A stretch of 64,000 nt of DNA from Heterocephalus glaber (taxonomy: Eukaryota > Chordata > Mammalia > Rodentia > Bathyergidae), in NCBI RefSeq assembly GCF_000247695.1, contig NW_004624849.1, positions 1,026,728 to 1,090,727 of the forward strand, in the 5' to 3' direction. Under the pieces are notes generated by a model, which was not told where the DNA came from, searched no databases, and worked only from the letters and a program-made list of their open reading frames with translations. Of this stretch, positions 56,901-64,000 are shown piece by piece (position 1 is the first letter of the stretch; every line of letters starts with the position of its first letter). Position numbers and translations under genes: made by a program.

Positions 56901-59900
56901 TCTTTTTCATGCAAGAGGTCGCTATTTTTTTTTTTAAATAATGAAGTCTCTTGGAGACACACTGGGAACGGGTGTGATTAAAAATAATCTTAAAGTTTAT
57001 TTCAAAACATAATCATTTAAAAAAACATAATCTTTGGCCAGGGATTTAGCTCAGTGGTACTGTGCCTGCCTTGCAAGTGTAAGGTCCTGAGTTCAATCCC
57101 TGGTACTGAAAAAAAAAATTAAAAACAACAACAGCAACAAAAAACGGGGCTGAGGATTTAGCTTAGTGGTGCCGCCGCCTGCCTTGAAAGCACAAGGTCC
57201 CGAGTTCGATCCCTGGTATCAAGAAAACAAACTTTAATCTTTTTCTAGGGTAAAGGGAGACAGGAAGAAAACTTTCTGATAGACAAACCTAATTATCATT
57301 TTTCCTCTCAATATATTTTATAGCATTCTAGTATATTTATGTAGTCTTTATACTTCTAATTCTATTTGGAAACAAGCATTTTATTTGATACATTTCTTAT
57401 ATGTTTGTGAGAAAAACTGATGAAAGCTGTTGGTGATTGTGGTTTAATCAAAGCATTTCCTTTGGTAATTTTACAAAATAGTACACCCAGAGCCATTCTA
57501 TGCTTTCTCTCATTTCCTTGAGGTTGTATTTTCTTTTTTGTTCTCCCTTACCTGCACAGCTAGGAATATTAATATTTGTACAGGTAAAAAGGATGCCTTG
57601 AGAGGCCAGAAATTGGAGGTTATCAACAGTATAGGAAGGTAATGATCATTCTTAGTTAAAGGGTTGTTCTTGGGCTCTGTACTCCTAAGGTTAAGATCTA
57701 TTACAAGACTGCTGGACTTGACTTTTACTAAACCAGGTTTCAAAGGAAGAGTTTGTTTTTCAGAGAGGACCAGTAAGGAACTTCTGGAAACCATCTTGGC
57801 ATCATGTAAAACAGGTTGCTGCATTTTAGTTATATGACAGCCTAACTTGCTGTTCTTTTTTAGTTTCAACTCAGAGACAGTAACTACTCTTAAGTACGGT
57901 ATGTAAGATACCATTTAAGCCATGGGATTTATTATGCAGATGAGGCAGCAATATACTAATTGAGAGAACAGGAGCAGCTGGAAGCTGTCATTCTCTGTAG
58001 GCCAGAAAGTCCAGTAGAGGAGACAGGGTTCCTAGAGTCCAGGGATTGAGTTTAACTAGCATTGATGCTTGTGGAAACAGAGAGAGGAAGAGAAATACTT
58101 AGCTTTGCTCTGCTTATTTGGAATGCTCTCAGGGCTGCCTGACTGATGGGAATAGAGGAAGGTTTAATACATTTGGGAATTATTATTCTCTTTTTTCTGA
58201 AAAACCACACATGGATGAAGGCTCAGTCACATAGAACTGAGAGAGCTTTGTGCACTGAGTCATATTGCTCCTAGGTATCTATGGTGTCTCACCCTGAGAG
58301 GAACTCAGAGACAGTACCATGGGTTGCACATACTGCTAAACATGCATCTGCCCTAAAGTAGCTGGATAGGACAATTGAAGCCTTGATCTGCCAGGTGTGT
58401 TGGCCCAGGTTGATGACTGGCTTCAGTTCCCTTTTGAACCTCTTTAATTACTGCTAAAGAAAGAGAAGCATAATTTCTTCCTTATCTGCCAGAGAAAATG
58501 GAATTTAGGAGATTATATAGAAATGTATGTTAATTTGACAGTGTCCCTGAGTAGGCAGAACCCAAGAGGGTAGGAGCTGCAGTGTCTAATAAGAAGTTCC
58601 ACTCATATCTCCCCAGGAGTCAGCTATCATTGTTATCCTTGACTGCAGAAGATGGGTTTTGTTTGGCACTTGTTTTTGTTCTGTTTTGTTTGTTTGTTTG
58701 TTTGTTTGATACAGGGTCTTGCTGTATAGTCCAGGCTGGACTTGAACTCATTGTGTAGCCCAGGCAAGTCTCTGATTCATAATCCTCCTGCCTCAGCCTC
58801 TCTCAAGTACAGGGATTACAGGCATGACTACACCATGTCTTCTTGTCTTGCCTTGTCTTGTCTTGTCTTGTCTGAGGATCAAACCCAGAGGTGCTCTGCC
58901 ACTGAGCTACATCCTTAACCCTTTGTTTTTTATTTTGGGAAGGAGTCTTGCTAAGTGGCCCAGATTGCCCTAAACTTGCCATCTTCCTGTCTTAGACTCC
59001 CAAATAGGTGAGATTATGGAGATGTGCTACCAAGTCCAACATGGCATTTTTCTGTTTTCTCTGTGTCTCTCTCCACTTGTCTGGCTCTGGCTTTGTCTGT
59101 CTCTCTTAGTTCCTGTCTTTCTCTGAAGCTCTTCATTGTTCTCTGCCTCTGTTTCCTCATAGACAGTAGTGATACAAAATGTTTGCAGAAAACAGTGATT
59201 CAAAACCAACATTGATTCAATTATTGTTATGGTTACCTAAATGTCCTCTCAAAGCCTCATGTGCCCAAAGATGGGACTTTTGGAAGATGATTGGATTATA
59301 TAGACCTCTAACTGGCTTGTTGTTAGAAGGTAGAGTCTGGTTGGAAGAGCTGTGTCACTATGGGTATGGCCTGGAAGGGTTTATCTCCCTCCCTGGCTTC
59401 TCCTTTGACACCCTCTCTCTCTGCTTGTTGACCCCCTTCCCATGAACAATTCTACACTTGATCTTAGCCAAAAGGCCGAGAAGTGATTGCCATGAACAAT
59501 GCTCCTCAGCCATGTCCTTCTACCATGCCGTACTGCCTTGGAGCCAGCCACAGTGGACTGAAACCTTACAAACTATGAGCCAAAATAAACCTCTCCTTTA
59601 AGTTATAAGTGTCAGATATTTGGTCCCAGCAATGAAGAAAGTGACTAAGACAGATTTTGGTAACAGAGAAATGAGGTCATTGCTGTGAGACAACCTGACC
59701 ATGTGGTTTAGAAGCCTTTGGAACTGGCTCATGTGAGGAGTTTGAAAAGGTTTGGAGAGGCCAGCTGGACAAGCAACCCCAAAATGCTGTAAGCCAAGCT
59801 TCATGGAAGATTCTGGTCAGAGCTCAGACAACTAGAGTGCTGATTAAAAAAGAAAAAAAAAAAGCAGGTGGAAACGACCAGGCTCAGAAGGTCTCAGGTG

Positions 59901-62900
59901 GGAAGAAAGACTCCATTGCCAGCTGGACACCATGTGTGTTGTGCTCTGGCAGAAAATTTGTCTACATTTTGCTCATGTCCTGAGACTGCAGAAAACTTAG
60001 ATTAAGGGTGACAGATTAATCTGGGAGAGGAAATCTCAAGGCAGCCCAACATTTAGGCTGTGACATGGGTATTGTCAGAGGCTTTTCCACCAGCTGTACA
60101 TTGAGAATCAAGAGCAAATGGCATAGCTGAGTGATGTTAAAAGTTTTCAGTTCTGCCATAAAGCAAGCTTCTGCAAAGATGGAGCAGAGGAGAATTTGCT
60201 TACTGAAAAGATTAGTATCAAAATGAAGCCACATACTTTAAACAGGTCAATAGAAAGGATGACTTTAGAGCTTGTGGGGAAACAGAAAGGCCCTACCCTT
60301 CTCAGGCTTAAAATTGCAAAAGCTAAAGACTTTGCTTTGAGAAGAAAGCCCTAGGGCACCATACTTGAGAATGGATGCCTAGGGAATTTGTTCCCCTGCA
60401 TTCAGTTCACAATGTTTAGCTGTCCAGACACTCAGAAGTCCCTACAGCCATGACGCAAAAGGGCCAGGCTGTTGCCGAAGACAGCAGCAGATCTTGGCAC
60501 TGGTCCACGTGGTGCTGGTTTTACAGCCCTGGAGAATGCAAGAGTTGTGAGGTCAGAAAGGTTTCTGCCCAGATACCAGAAGAAGGCCTGGCAGGTCAGA
60601 CACTGCCCCTGAGAAGGCAATATGTGAAACTGTGAAAGTGAAGCTGAAAGTGTATGGAGACTCCAGAAAATTGGAGAAGCCAGAAACATGGAACATCTGA
60701 AGAAAGCTACAAGGAGTGGGCAAAACCAGCCTGAGAGAGAGACCATGAGAGCTGCAACCACTGGCAATGTTGTAGGGACAGGGCTGCCCAAGCCCTTTGG
60801 AGTACATGTCATTGTCATAACTTGCCCTGGGTGCTGGACATGGAACTATAGGATTTAATGTTTACCCTGCTGAGTTTTGGTCTTGAGTTGGTCCCATTGG
60901 GCTCTATTCCCCTATTTTTTCCTTTTGGAATGAAAATGTTTACCCTGTGCCATGTTGGCAGTGTTTAACTTTCTTTTGATTTTTATAGGGACTCACGACC
61001 AAGAGTTTGCTTTGAGACTCAAAGGAGACTTGGGACTTGGATTTTTCAGCAATGCTAGAAGTATTAGAACTTTGGCAACTCTTAGAGATGGACTGTATGC
61101 ACTTTGCATAAAGAGATGTTCATGGATCTTTTGGGGGGCCCGGGGCAGAATTATGTTAATATCTAGATGTCTCTAAAGCCTCATGGGGGCATAGGCAGGA
61201 CCTTTGAGAGATGATTGGATTGTGGGGGCATTATAGCTGATTTGCTATTGGTTGGGAAAGACAGGTCACTGTGGTCATGTATACCTGTGATTGCATATAA
61301 ATGAAAACCACCTAAGCCCAGAAAATCAATGTCTCAATCTTGGAGTACGGCAGAAGACAGCCACTTGCTCTGGCTTCCTCTGAGCCTATGTGTAGCAAAT
61401 CTTTGCTCAGAGTTGTTTGTGTTCTGCCAGTTAGGTTGCATGTGCCTTTTGTTTATTAGGGTTTGGAAGAAGACTTGAAAAGCAGCTAGTGGGAAGAAGG
61501 CAGACAATGTCTGTAGCAGAATGAACTTCACTTTTGAGAAGCCATTGGTGGTAGAGGTCTAGGGTTCCAGTACCTACAGACTAACTATTTAGGCTTCATT
61601 TACCTGCTTCTGTGTCATGAGCTGGAGTTCAGATGAACTGGAGGTGGTGGATTTCCCTCCTATAGCCAAAGGAGGTGACAGATCTGAATCTTACTGAAAT
61701 TTCTTACTTGATCACCAACAGGTCTATGATATTGCATTTAGCCGAGCTGGAGGTGGCCGGGACATGTTTGCCTCTGTGGGCGCTGATGGCTCAGTGCGGA
61801 TGTTTGACCTCCGCCATCTGGAACACAGCACCATCATTTATGAAGACCCGCAGCATCACCCACTGCTTCGTCTCTGCTGGAACAAACAGGACCCTAACTA
61901 CCTGGCCACCATGGCCATGGATGGAATGGAGGTGAGCACCCCAAGTAGTCTAACAAGGCCCTGGCACCTAACACGAACACTACTTAGTGTATCTCGAAGA
62001 CTGGTTCTTAGCTGGTCGCAGTGTTTCTCCCAGGGAATTTTTGGAAAATCTGGAGATATTTTTGGTTGTGACAACTTGGGAGGAGGAGGGTAATGCTCCT
62101 GGCATCTACCAGATAGAAACCAGGGATACTGCTAAACATCCTACAGTGCACAGGATATTCTCCAACAAAGTATTATCCTACCCAGAATGTCGATAGTGCT
62201 GAGATTGAGAAAGCCTGATGTAGAACAAGGACTGTGTTAAAACTTCTAATACCTGGAGTGTTAGATTTAGAGCCAAGATAAGCAATATTTACAGAGTGAT
62301 ATAAATTGTTTGTGTATTCGGGCTGGGTGAAAAAACAAGCTGGTTCCCCCTTCTACATTCTGGACAGATTCATCCAGCTTCAGCAAAGAGATGTAGAAAA
62401 AGGAACTCTCTCTAGTGTATTACTCAATAAAAGTAGTGAATTATAGGTGAAGAGGATCCAGGGATTGACCTTGTTTTAGTGAGGCTTACACTTCAGACTT
62501 CTTACATTCCCAGTTCTGCTTTGATGAGGCTCTCATGTTGCCCTGATGAGATGCAGAGAGTTCTTATCGCTATTAACTGCTGGGACTCAGGACTTATCCA
62601 AACTCATGTTGCCTACTTCTGCTTCCCCTTTTCCCTGTCAGCTTAAAGGCCAGTGTTGTCCAATGTATAGGGACTATACATTCTTCTAGTTTTCTTATTC
62701 CTCAAACCTGAGGAAACCCTGTCTAATATTATTTAAATGCACAATGAAAAAGTTATGTTTGAGGGCCGGGGATTTAGCTCAGTGGTTCTGCCACCTGCCT
62801 CACAAGCGCAAAGACCGGAGTTTGATCCCCGGTACCAAAAAAAAAGTTATGTTTGAGAAAAATTTTGTGTGTGGTTTTTTCTTTGTTTGTTTGGTCATAC

Positions 62901-63055
62901 CTTGTGGTTCCGGGCCCTTTTACTTGTTTTTCTACAGGTGGTGATTCTGGATGTCCGCGTTCCCTGCACACCTGTCGCCAGGTTAAACAACCACCGGGCA
63001 TGTGTCAATGGCATTGCTTGGGCCCCACATTCATCCTGCCACATCTGCACTGCAG
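39723..63055 (+). CDS. DCAF7: DCAF7 (WDR68/HAN11), WD40 scaffold, 3' end outside window
   Basis: Six exons give 285 codons plus one base of the 342-residue protein. The final exon (about 57 residues) must lie beyond 64000. The start [20 protein letters not shown] at 39723 has a strong context (GCCACCATG). The protein is a WD40 propeller; readable repeat parts include [21 protein letters not shown] and [14 protein letters not shown]7 is known as a scaffold for DYRK1A/DYRK1B and HIPK2 kinases and as a candidate DDB1-CUL4 substrate receptor, in nucleus and cytoplasm. The translated exons look essentially identical to human, so it is under strong constraint. Intron 1 is 14.7 kb and rich in SINEs. 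Confidence 0.98.
41077..41169 (-). repeat. ID-type SINE
   Basis: T tail, GGTACCGGGGATCGAACTTG, reversed A box. Flanking copies of CTTTGGTATCCCCTTTGAG (41032-41050 and 41170-41188) suggest a target-site duplication. Confidence 0.9.
41892..41976 (+). repeat. ID-type SINE
   Basis: Near-consensus copy, GGCCGGGGATTTAGCTCAGT to GGTACC and A tail. Confidence 0.92.
43005..43088 (-). repeat. ID-type SINE (old)
   Basis: T-rich tail then GATTGAACCCAGGG and ACTGAGCCACAT. Confidence 0.75.
43300..43330 (-). pseudogene. U6 snRNA 5'-end fragment
   Basis: The reverse complement contains GCTTCGGCAGCACATATA, the start of U6 snRNA, covering roughly its first 27 nt with one change in the shared core. Near-identical direct repeats A(A/T)TGTTAGCT flank it at 43290-43299 and 43331-43340, indicating a retro-inserted stub. 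It is too short to be functional. Confidence 0.75.
43633..43714 (-). repeat. ID-type SINE (old)
   Basis: Diverged reversed copy; CTCTACCACTGAGCTACATC is recognisable. Confidence 0.7.
43995..44114 (-). repeat. B1 SINE
   Basis: GTCTCAGCCTCCCAGAGTGC and GGATTACAGACATGTGCCAC. Confidence 0.85.
44889..44932. repeat. (CA)n microsatellite
   Basis: Uninterrupted ACAC tract followed by AAACAC. Confidence 0.97.
45045..45121 (+). repeat. ID-type SINE
   Basis: ID body with a short deletion between the A and B boxes and a C-rich end before the tail. Confidence 0.85.
45228..45449 (+). repeat. B1 plus ID composite SINE with GGA-rich tail
   Basis: B1 head (TAATCCCAGCACTCTGGGAG), CAAAC/CCAA linker, ID part ending GGTTCAATCCCCAGAACT, then a purine-only AAGAAGAGGAAGAGG tail to about 45449. 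Confidence 0.85.
46233..46380 (+). repeat. B1 SINE
   Basis: CAGGTGTGGTGGCACACGCC to the T-rich end after 'ctctgtctaaa'. Confidence 0.92.
46645..46730 (+). repeat. ID-type SINE
   Basis: Consensus-like copy with GTTCGATCCCCGGTACC and A tail. Confidence 0.93.
46736..46845 (+). repeat. Partial B1 with GA-rich tail
   Basis: The right half of a B1 (GCCAGCCTGGCCTACATAAT), then C-run and AGAGAGAG tract. Confidence 0.75.
48064..48147 (+). repeat. ID-type SINE with target-site duplication
   Basis: Consensus-like copy. AGAAGTAGTAGCA occurs just before the element (48050-48062) and again just after it (from about 48152). Confidence 0.93.
48334..48420 (+). repeat. ID-type SINE
   Basis: TCAGGGATTTAGCTCAATGG to GATCCCCAGTACTGGG. 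Confidence 0.85.
48545..48579. repeat. Alternating purine-pyrimidine tract
   Basis: TG repeats run into CG repeats and then TGCATGCGCATGC without a break in strict alternation over 35 nt. Such tracts favour Z-DNA. Confidence 0.9.
48603..48687 (+). repeat. ID-type SINE
   Basis: GCTAGGGGTTTAGCTCAGTG to GTTCAACCCCCAGTGC. Confidence 0.88.
48703..48895 (+). repeat. B1 plus ID composite SINE
   Basis: Diverged B1 head followed by an ID part, GGGCTAGGGCTGTAGCTCAC. Confidence 0.75.
49067..49222 (+). repeat. B1 SINE
   Basis: CTGGGCATGGTGGTGCATGC to the A tail. Well preserved. Confidence 0.93.
49863..50050 (+). repeat. B1 plus ID composite SINE
   Basis: B1 head (GTAATCTCAGCACTCTAGGA) and ID end (GGGTTCAATTCACAGCACTA). 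Confidence 0.8.
50411..50505 (-). repeat. ID-type SINE (old)
   Basis: TTTTTG tail, GGGATTGAATCCAGGG and CTACCACTGAGCTACA. Confidence 0.78.
51974..52046 (-). repeat. ID-type SINE with long target-site duplication
   Basis: A consensus-like minus-strand copy between direct repeats TAGATTTAGTCATAGATTTT (51952-51971 and 52047-52066). Confidence 0.95.
52107..52193 (+). repeat. ID-like SINE (old)
   Basis: AGTAGAGTGCTTGCCTAGCA and GATTTGATCCTCAGCACT. Confidence 0.7.
52648..52825 (+). repeat. B1 plus ID composite SINE
   Basis: B1 head (TGCCTATAATCCCAGCTCTT) and a partly deleted ID part. Confidence 0.85.
53194..53271 (+). repeat. ID-type SINE
   Basis: Consensus-like copy. The flanking sequence 'agaacataatggtg' / 'aaacataatggtgag' is a likely target-site duplication. 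Confidence 0.93.
53758..53862 (+). repeat. ID-type SINE with GGAA tail
   Basis: ACAGGGATGTAGCTAGCAGC, GAGTTCAATCCCCAGTACC and a GGAAGGAAGG tail. Confidence 0.85.
53982..54016 (-). repeat. Truncated ID SINE
   Basis: Only the T tail and GGTACCGAGGATCGAACTCA remain. Confidence 0.75.
54079..54162 (-). repeat. ID-type SINE
   Basis: T tail, GGTACTAGGGATCAAACTTG to CACTGAGCTAAATCCCTGGC. Confidence 0.92.
54567..54725 (+). CDS. DCAF7: DCAF7 exon 2
   Basis: 53 codons: [15 protein letters not shown] to [13 protein letters not shown]. Borders TTGCAG/GTAAGC. Confidence 0.98.
55404..55432 (-). pseudogene. U6 snRNA 5'-end fragment with target-site duplication
   Basis: The reverse complement reads GTGCTCACTTTGGCAGCACA then TATACTAAA, the first 29-30 nt of U6 with two changes, both at former CpG sites. 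It is flanked by perfect 14-nt repeats AGGACTGGTTGATT at 55390-55403 and 55433-55446. Confidence 0.88.
55447..55534 (-). repeat. ID-type SINE
   Basis: Minus-strand copy inserted directly at the right repeat of the U6 stub. CTGGTTGATT recurs after it (55533-55542), giving three copies of this sequence within 150 nt. Confidence 0.92.
55567..55678 (+). CDS. DCAF7: DCAF7 exon 3
   Basis: 112 nt: [16 protein letters not shown] to [12 protein letters not shown]. Phase 1 end. Confidence 0.98.
55790..55870 (-). repeat. ID-type SINE (old)
   Basis: GAGGATGGAACCTAGGG and CTGCCACTGAGTGACATCCC. Confidence 0.78.
56026..56300 (+). mobile_element. 5'-truncated L1 with target-site duplication
   Basis: 275 nt of L1 3' UTR including a purine-rich tract, AATAAA and an A12 tail. 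The flanking 16-nt repeat AAAATCTAAGCATCCT occurs at 56010-56025 and 56301-56316. No coding sequence remains. Confidence 0.9.
56465..56583 (+). CDS. DCAF7: DCAF7 exon 4
   Basis: 119 nt: [16 protein letters not shown] to L-I-A-H-D-K-E. Borders CGCAG/GTAATG. Confidence 0.98.
56766..56848 (-). repeat. ID-type SINE with target-site duplication
   Basis: T tail and reversed ID body. TTAATGCATTTTT-like sequence occurs on both sides (about 56755 and 56850). Confidence 0.9.
57034..57120 (+). repeat. ID-type SINE
   Basis: GCCAGGGATTTAGCTCAGTG to GTTCAATCCCTGGTACTG and A tail. Confidence 0.9.
57147..57226 (+). repeat. ID-type SINE
   Basis: A second copy right after the previous one; GTTCGATCCCTGGTATC end. 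Confidence 0.9.
58688..58835 (-). repeat. B1 SINE
   Basis: A TTTG tandem, then GGTCTTGCTGTATAGTCCAG and CCTGCCTCAGCCTCTC. Confidence 0.85.
58838..58872. repeat. (CTTGT)n tandem
   Basis: About six CTTGT units, one with CTTGC, possibly an expanded SINE tail. Confidence 0.85.
58873..59041 (-). repeat. B1 plus ID composite SINE
   Basis: Reversed ID part (GCTCTGCCACTGAGCTACAT) followed by a diverged reversed B1. Confidence 0.7.
59224..61330 (+). mobile_element. ERVL-MaLR-type LTR retrotransposon
   Basis: Left LTR from about 59224 (TGTTATGGTTACC) to 59652, including CCAAAATAAACCTCTCCTTT and ending GACTAAGACA. A non-coding internal part follows, then from about 61146 a second, shorter LTR copy sharing 'aaagcctcatg' and 'gatgattggat'. 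No retroviral gene is recognisable, as expected for MaLR elements. The borders and the exact family are uncertain. Confidence 0.6.
59452..59487 (-). pseudogene. U2 snRNA 5'-end fragment with target-site duplication
   Basis: The reverse complement is the first 36 nt of U2 snRNA (contains CTTCTCGGCCTTTTGGCTAA) with one change. It stops inside the branch-site recognition region. The direct repeat CCATGAACAAT flanks it at 59440-59450 and 59490-59500. It sits inside an LTR, so it is younger than that element. Confidence 0.93.
61722..61931 (+). CDS. DCAF7: DCAF7 exon 5
   Basis: 70 codons: [16 protein letters not shown] to [11 protein letters not shown]. It carries [12 protein letters not shown], a WD-type repeat end. 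Confidence 0.98.
61932..62937 (+). other. DCAF7 intron 5
   Basis: One ID SINE (62764) and a 36-nt sequence (62555-62590) that recurs at 63876. Otherwise unrecognised. Confidence 0.55.
62764..62841 (+). repeat. ID-type SINE with perfect target-site duplication
   Basis: Consensus-like copy. AAAAAGTTATGTTTGAG flanks it at 62747-62763 and 62841-62857, so it is a recent insertion. Confidence 0.96.
62938..63055 (+). CDS. DCAF7: DCAF7 exon 6
   Basis: 118 nt: [14 protein letters not shown] to S-S-C-H-I-C-T-A. Phase 1 end at donor GTAACC. The final exon is not in the window. Confidence 0.98.
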
Positions 63056-63272
63056 GTAACCAAGTTGGGGAGAAAATAACATGGGGTAGCAAGGAATCTG
63101 CCACTCTTGGAACCTTAGAAATGTAATCCTTACTGTTTTCCAACAACAGCTTTGAGAGATTTACACAGAGTGACTCACTCAGGGCCCTTGCCACACTGTG
63201 AAATTGAAGCATTCCACATTTCCAGATGATCTTGTACCCCTGTTGGGCAGAGTCTCTTCCACAAATACTAAT

Positions 63273-63398
63273 TTTTTTTTTTTCTTTTGAGACAGAGTCT
63301 CACTGTATAGCCCAGGCTGTCCTCGAATTCATGGTGGTCTTCCTGCTTCAGCCTCCCAGGTGCTGGGATTACAGGAGTGCACCACTGCACCCAGCTTG
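63273..63398 (-). repeat. B1 SINE with target-site duplication
   Basis: T tail, GAGACAGAGTCTCACTGTAT. The flanking repeat TTCCACA(A/T)ATACTAAT lies at 63257-63272 and 63399-63414. Confidence 0.93.
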
Positions 63399-63712
63399 TT
63401 CCACATATACTAATGACAATGTGTATCAGATATAGGCCTGTGCCTCGAACTGTCCTTCTGGAAATCTAGGTTCATACAGAATCTTTGGGAATGCCAAGGT
63501 TAGCATCTCCTTACACCTTTCAGACTTCACTATAATGAATCTGCAGGAAGCTCTGAATGTATTGAGGGCCATGTAGCCTTCCCTGGTCAATGATGTGTGA
63601 CTTGTTCCCATGTCATCATTTTTTACACCAAAAAGAATACCCCTTGAAAATATGCTGGTTGTAAGTTAGCTTTTATTCTAGAAATAATGTAAGTCTATTA
63701 TTAAAAGTAAAA

Positions 63713-63868
63713 ATAATGCCAGGCATGGTGGTACATGGCTATAATCCCAGCACTTGGAAGGCTGAGGCAAGAGGGTCACCACAAGTTCGAGGCCAGCCTG
63801 GGCTATATAGTCAGCCTGAACTACATACCGAGACCCTGTCTCAAAAAACCAGGAAAAAAAGTGAAAAT
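63713..63868 (+). repeat. B1 SINE
   Basis: AATGCCAGGCATGGTGGTAC to the A-rich end. Confidence 0.93.
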
Positions 63869-63904
63869 AATGTAGAGAGAGTTCTTATCGATGTTAACTG
63901 CTGG

Positions 63905-64000
63905 GACTCAGTAGTTCATGCCTGTAGTCCTAGCTGCTCAAGAAGCCAAAGCAGAAAGATCATAAGTTCAAACCCAGCCTTAGGAACTTAGTGACTTAAT
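63905..64000 (+). repeat. B1-like SINE, cut by window end
   Basis: CATGCCTGTAGTCCTAGCTG, then AAGTTCAAACCCAGCCTTAG: a diverged B1 head of the composite type. Confidence 0.7.

Larger units (their letters stand above)
56584..61721 (+). other. DCAF7 intron 4
   Basis: 5.1 kb with ID SINEs, B1 composites, a MaLR-type element (59224-61330) and a U2 stub inside its left LTR. Positions 57240-58680 show nothing recognised. Confidence 0.6.
63056..64000 (+). other. DCAF7 intron 6 (start)
   Basis: Contains three B1-type SINEs and the second copy of the 36-nt duplicated sequence. It runs off the window end. Confidence 0.6.

Noticed and set aside
59027..59215. Opposed open frames of 61-63 codons on both strands
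   Set aside because: Low-complexity CT-rich sequence beside SINEs; no similarity recognised.

Overview
The window is a gene-dense stretch of a mammalian nuclear genome. All recognised genes lie on the plus strand and are split into short exons with GT/AG borders. The repeats point to a rodent other than mouse or rat. There are many tRNA-derived ID-type SINEs (A box TAGCTCAGTGG, B box GTTCGATCC, ending GGTACC plus an A tail), B1 SINEs, B1 plus ID composites, MaLR-type LTRs and L1 3' ends. Castorimorph or squirrel-related lineages carry this kind of mixture, but I cannot name the species.

The gene order ACE3 - KCNH6 - DCAF7 matches the block that in human lies on 17q23 next to ACE. Positions 1-2030 are repeat-rich upstream sequence. 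ACE3 (2098-13151) is a single-domain, ACE-like gene with 14 recognisable exons. It has HQMGH in place of the catalytic HEMGH and a further change at the third zinc ligand. In this sequence it also carries an in-frame stop and a lost splice donor in exon 4, and an irregular exon 7/8 border, so I call it a pseudogene, as in human. KCNH6 (16318-36076) encodes the ERG2/Kv11.2 potassium channel. All 13 coding exons are intact (955 codons), with a CpG-rich start and a poly(A) signal at 36625. DCAF7 (39723-63055 here) encodes a WD40 scaffold. Six of its exons are present, and the last one lies beyond the window.

ACE3 and KCNH6 have few young repeats, while the DCAF7 introns (39861-62937) are packed with SINEs, many with intact target-site duplications (TSDs). 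The DCAF7 introns also hold three fragments, each only the first 27-36 nt of a spliceosomal RNA (U6, U6, U2), all on the minus strand and each flanked by a TSD. A minus-strand LTR with tandem enhancer-like repeats sits between KCNH6 and DCAF7.

The three genes do not form a pathway: ACE3 is a sperm-type ACE paralogue, KCNH6 an excitability channel, and DCAF7 a housekeeping scaffold. Their order reflects conserved synteny. I found no new multi-gene system. The most unusual signals are the snRNA stubs, the decay of ACE3 together with a duplicated membrane-anchor module in its last exon, and a Trp-to-Gly change just before S1 of KCNH6.
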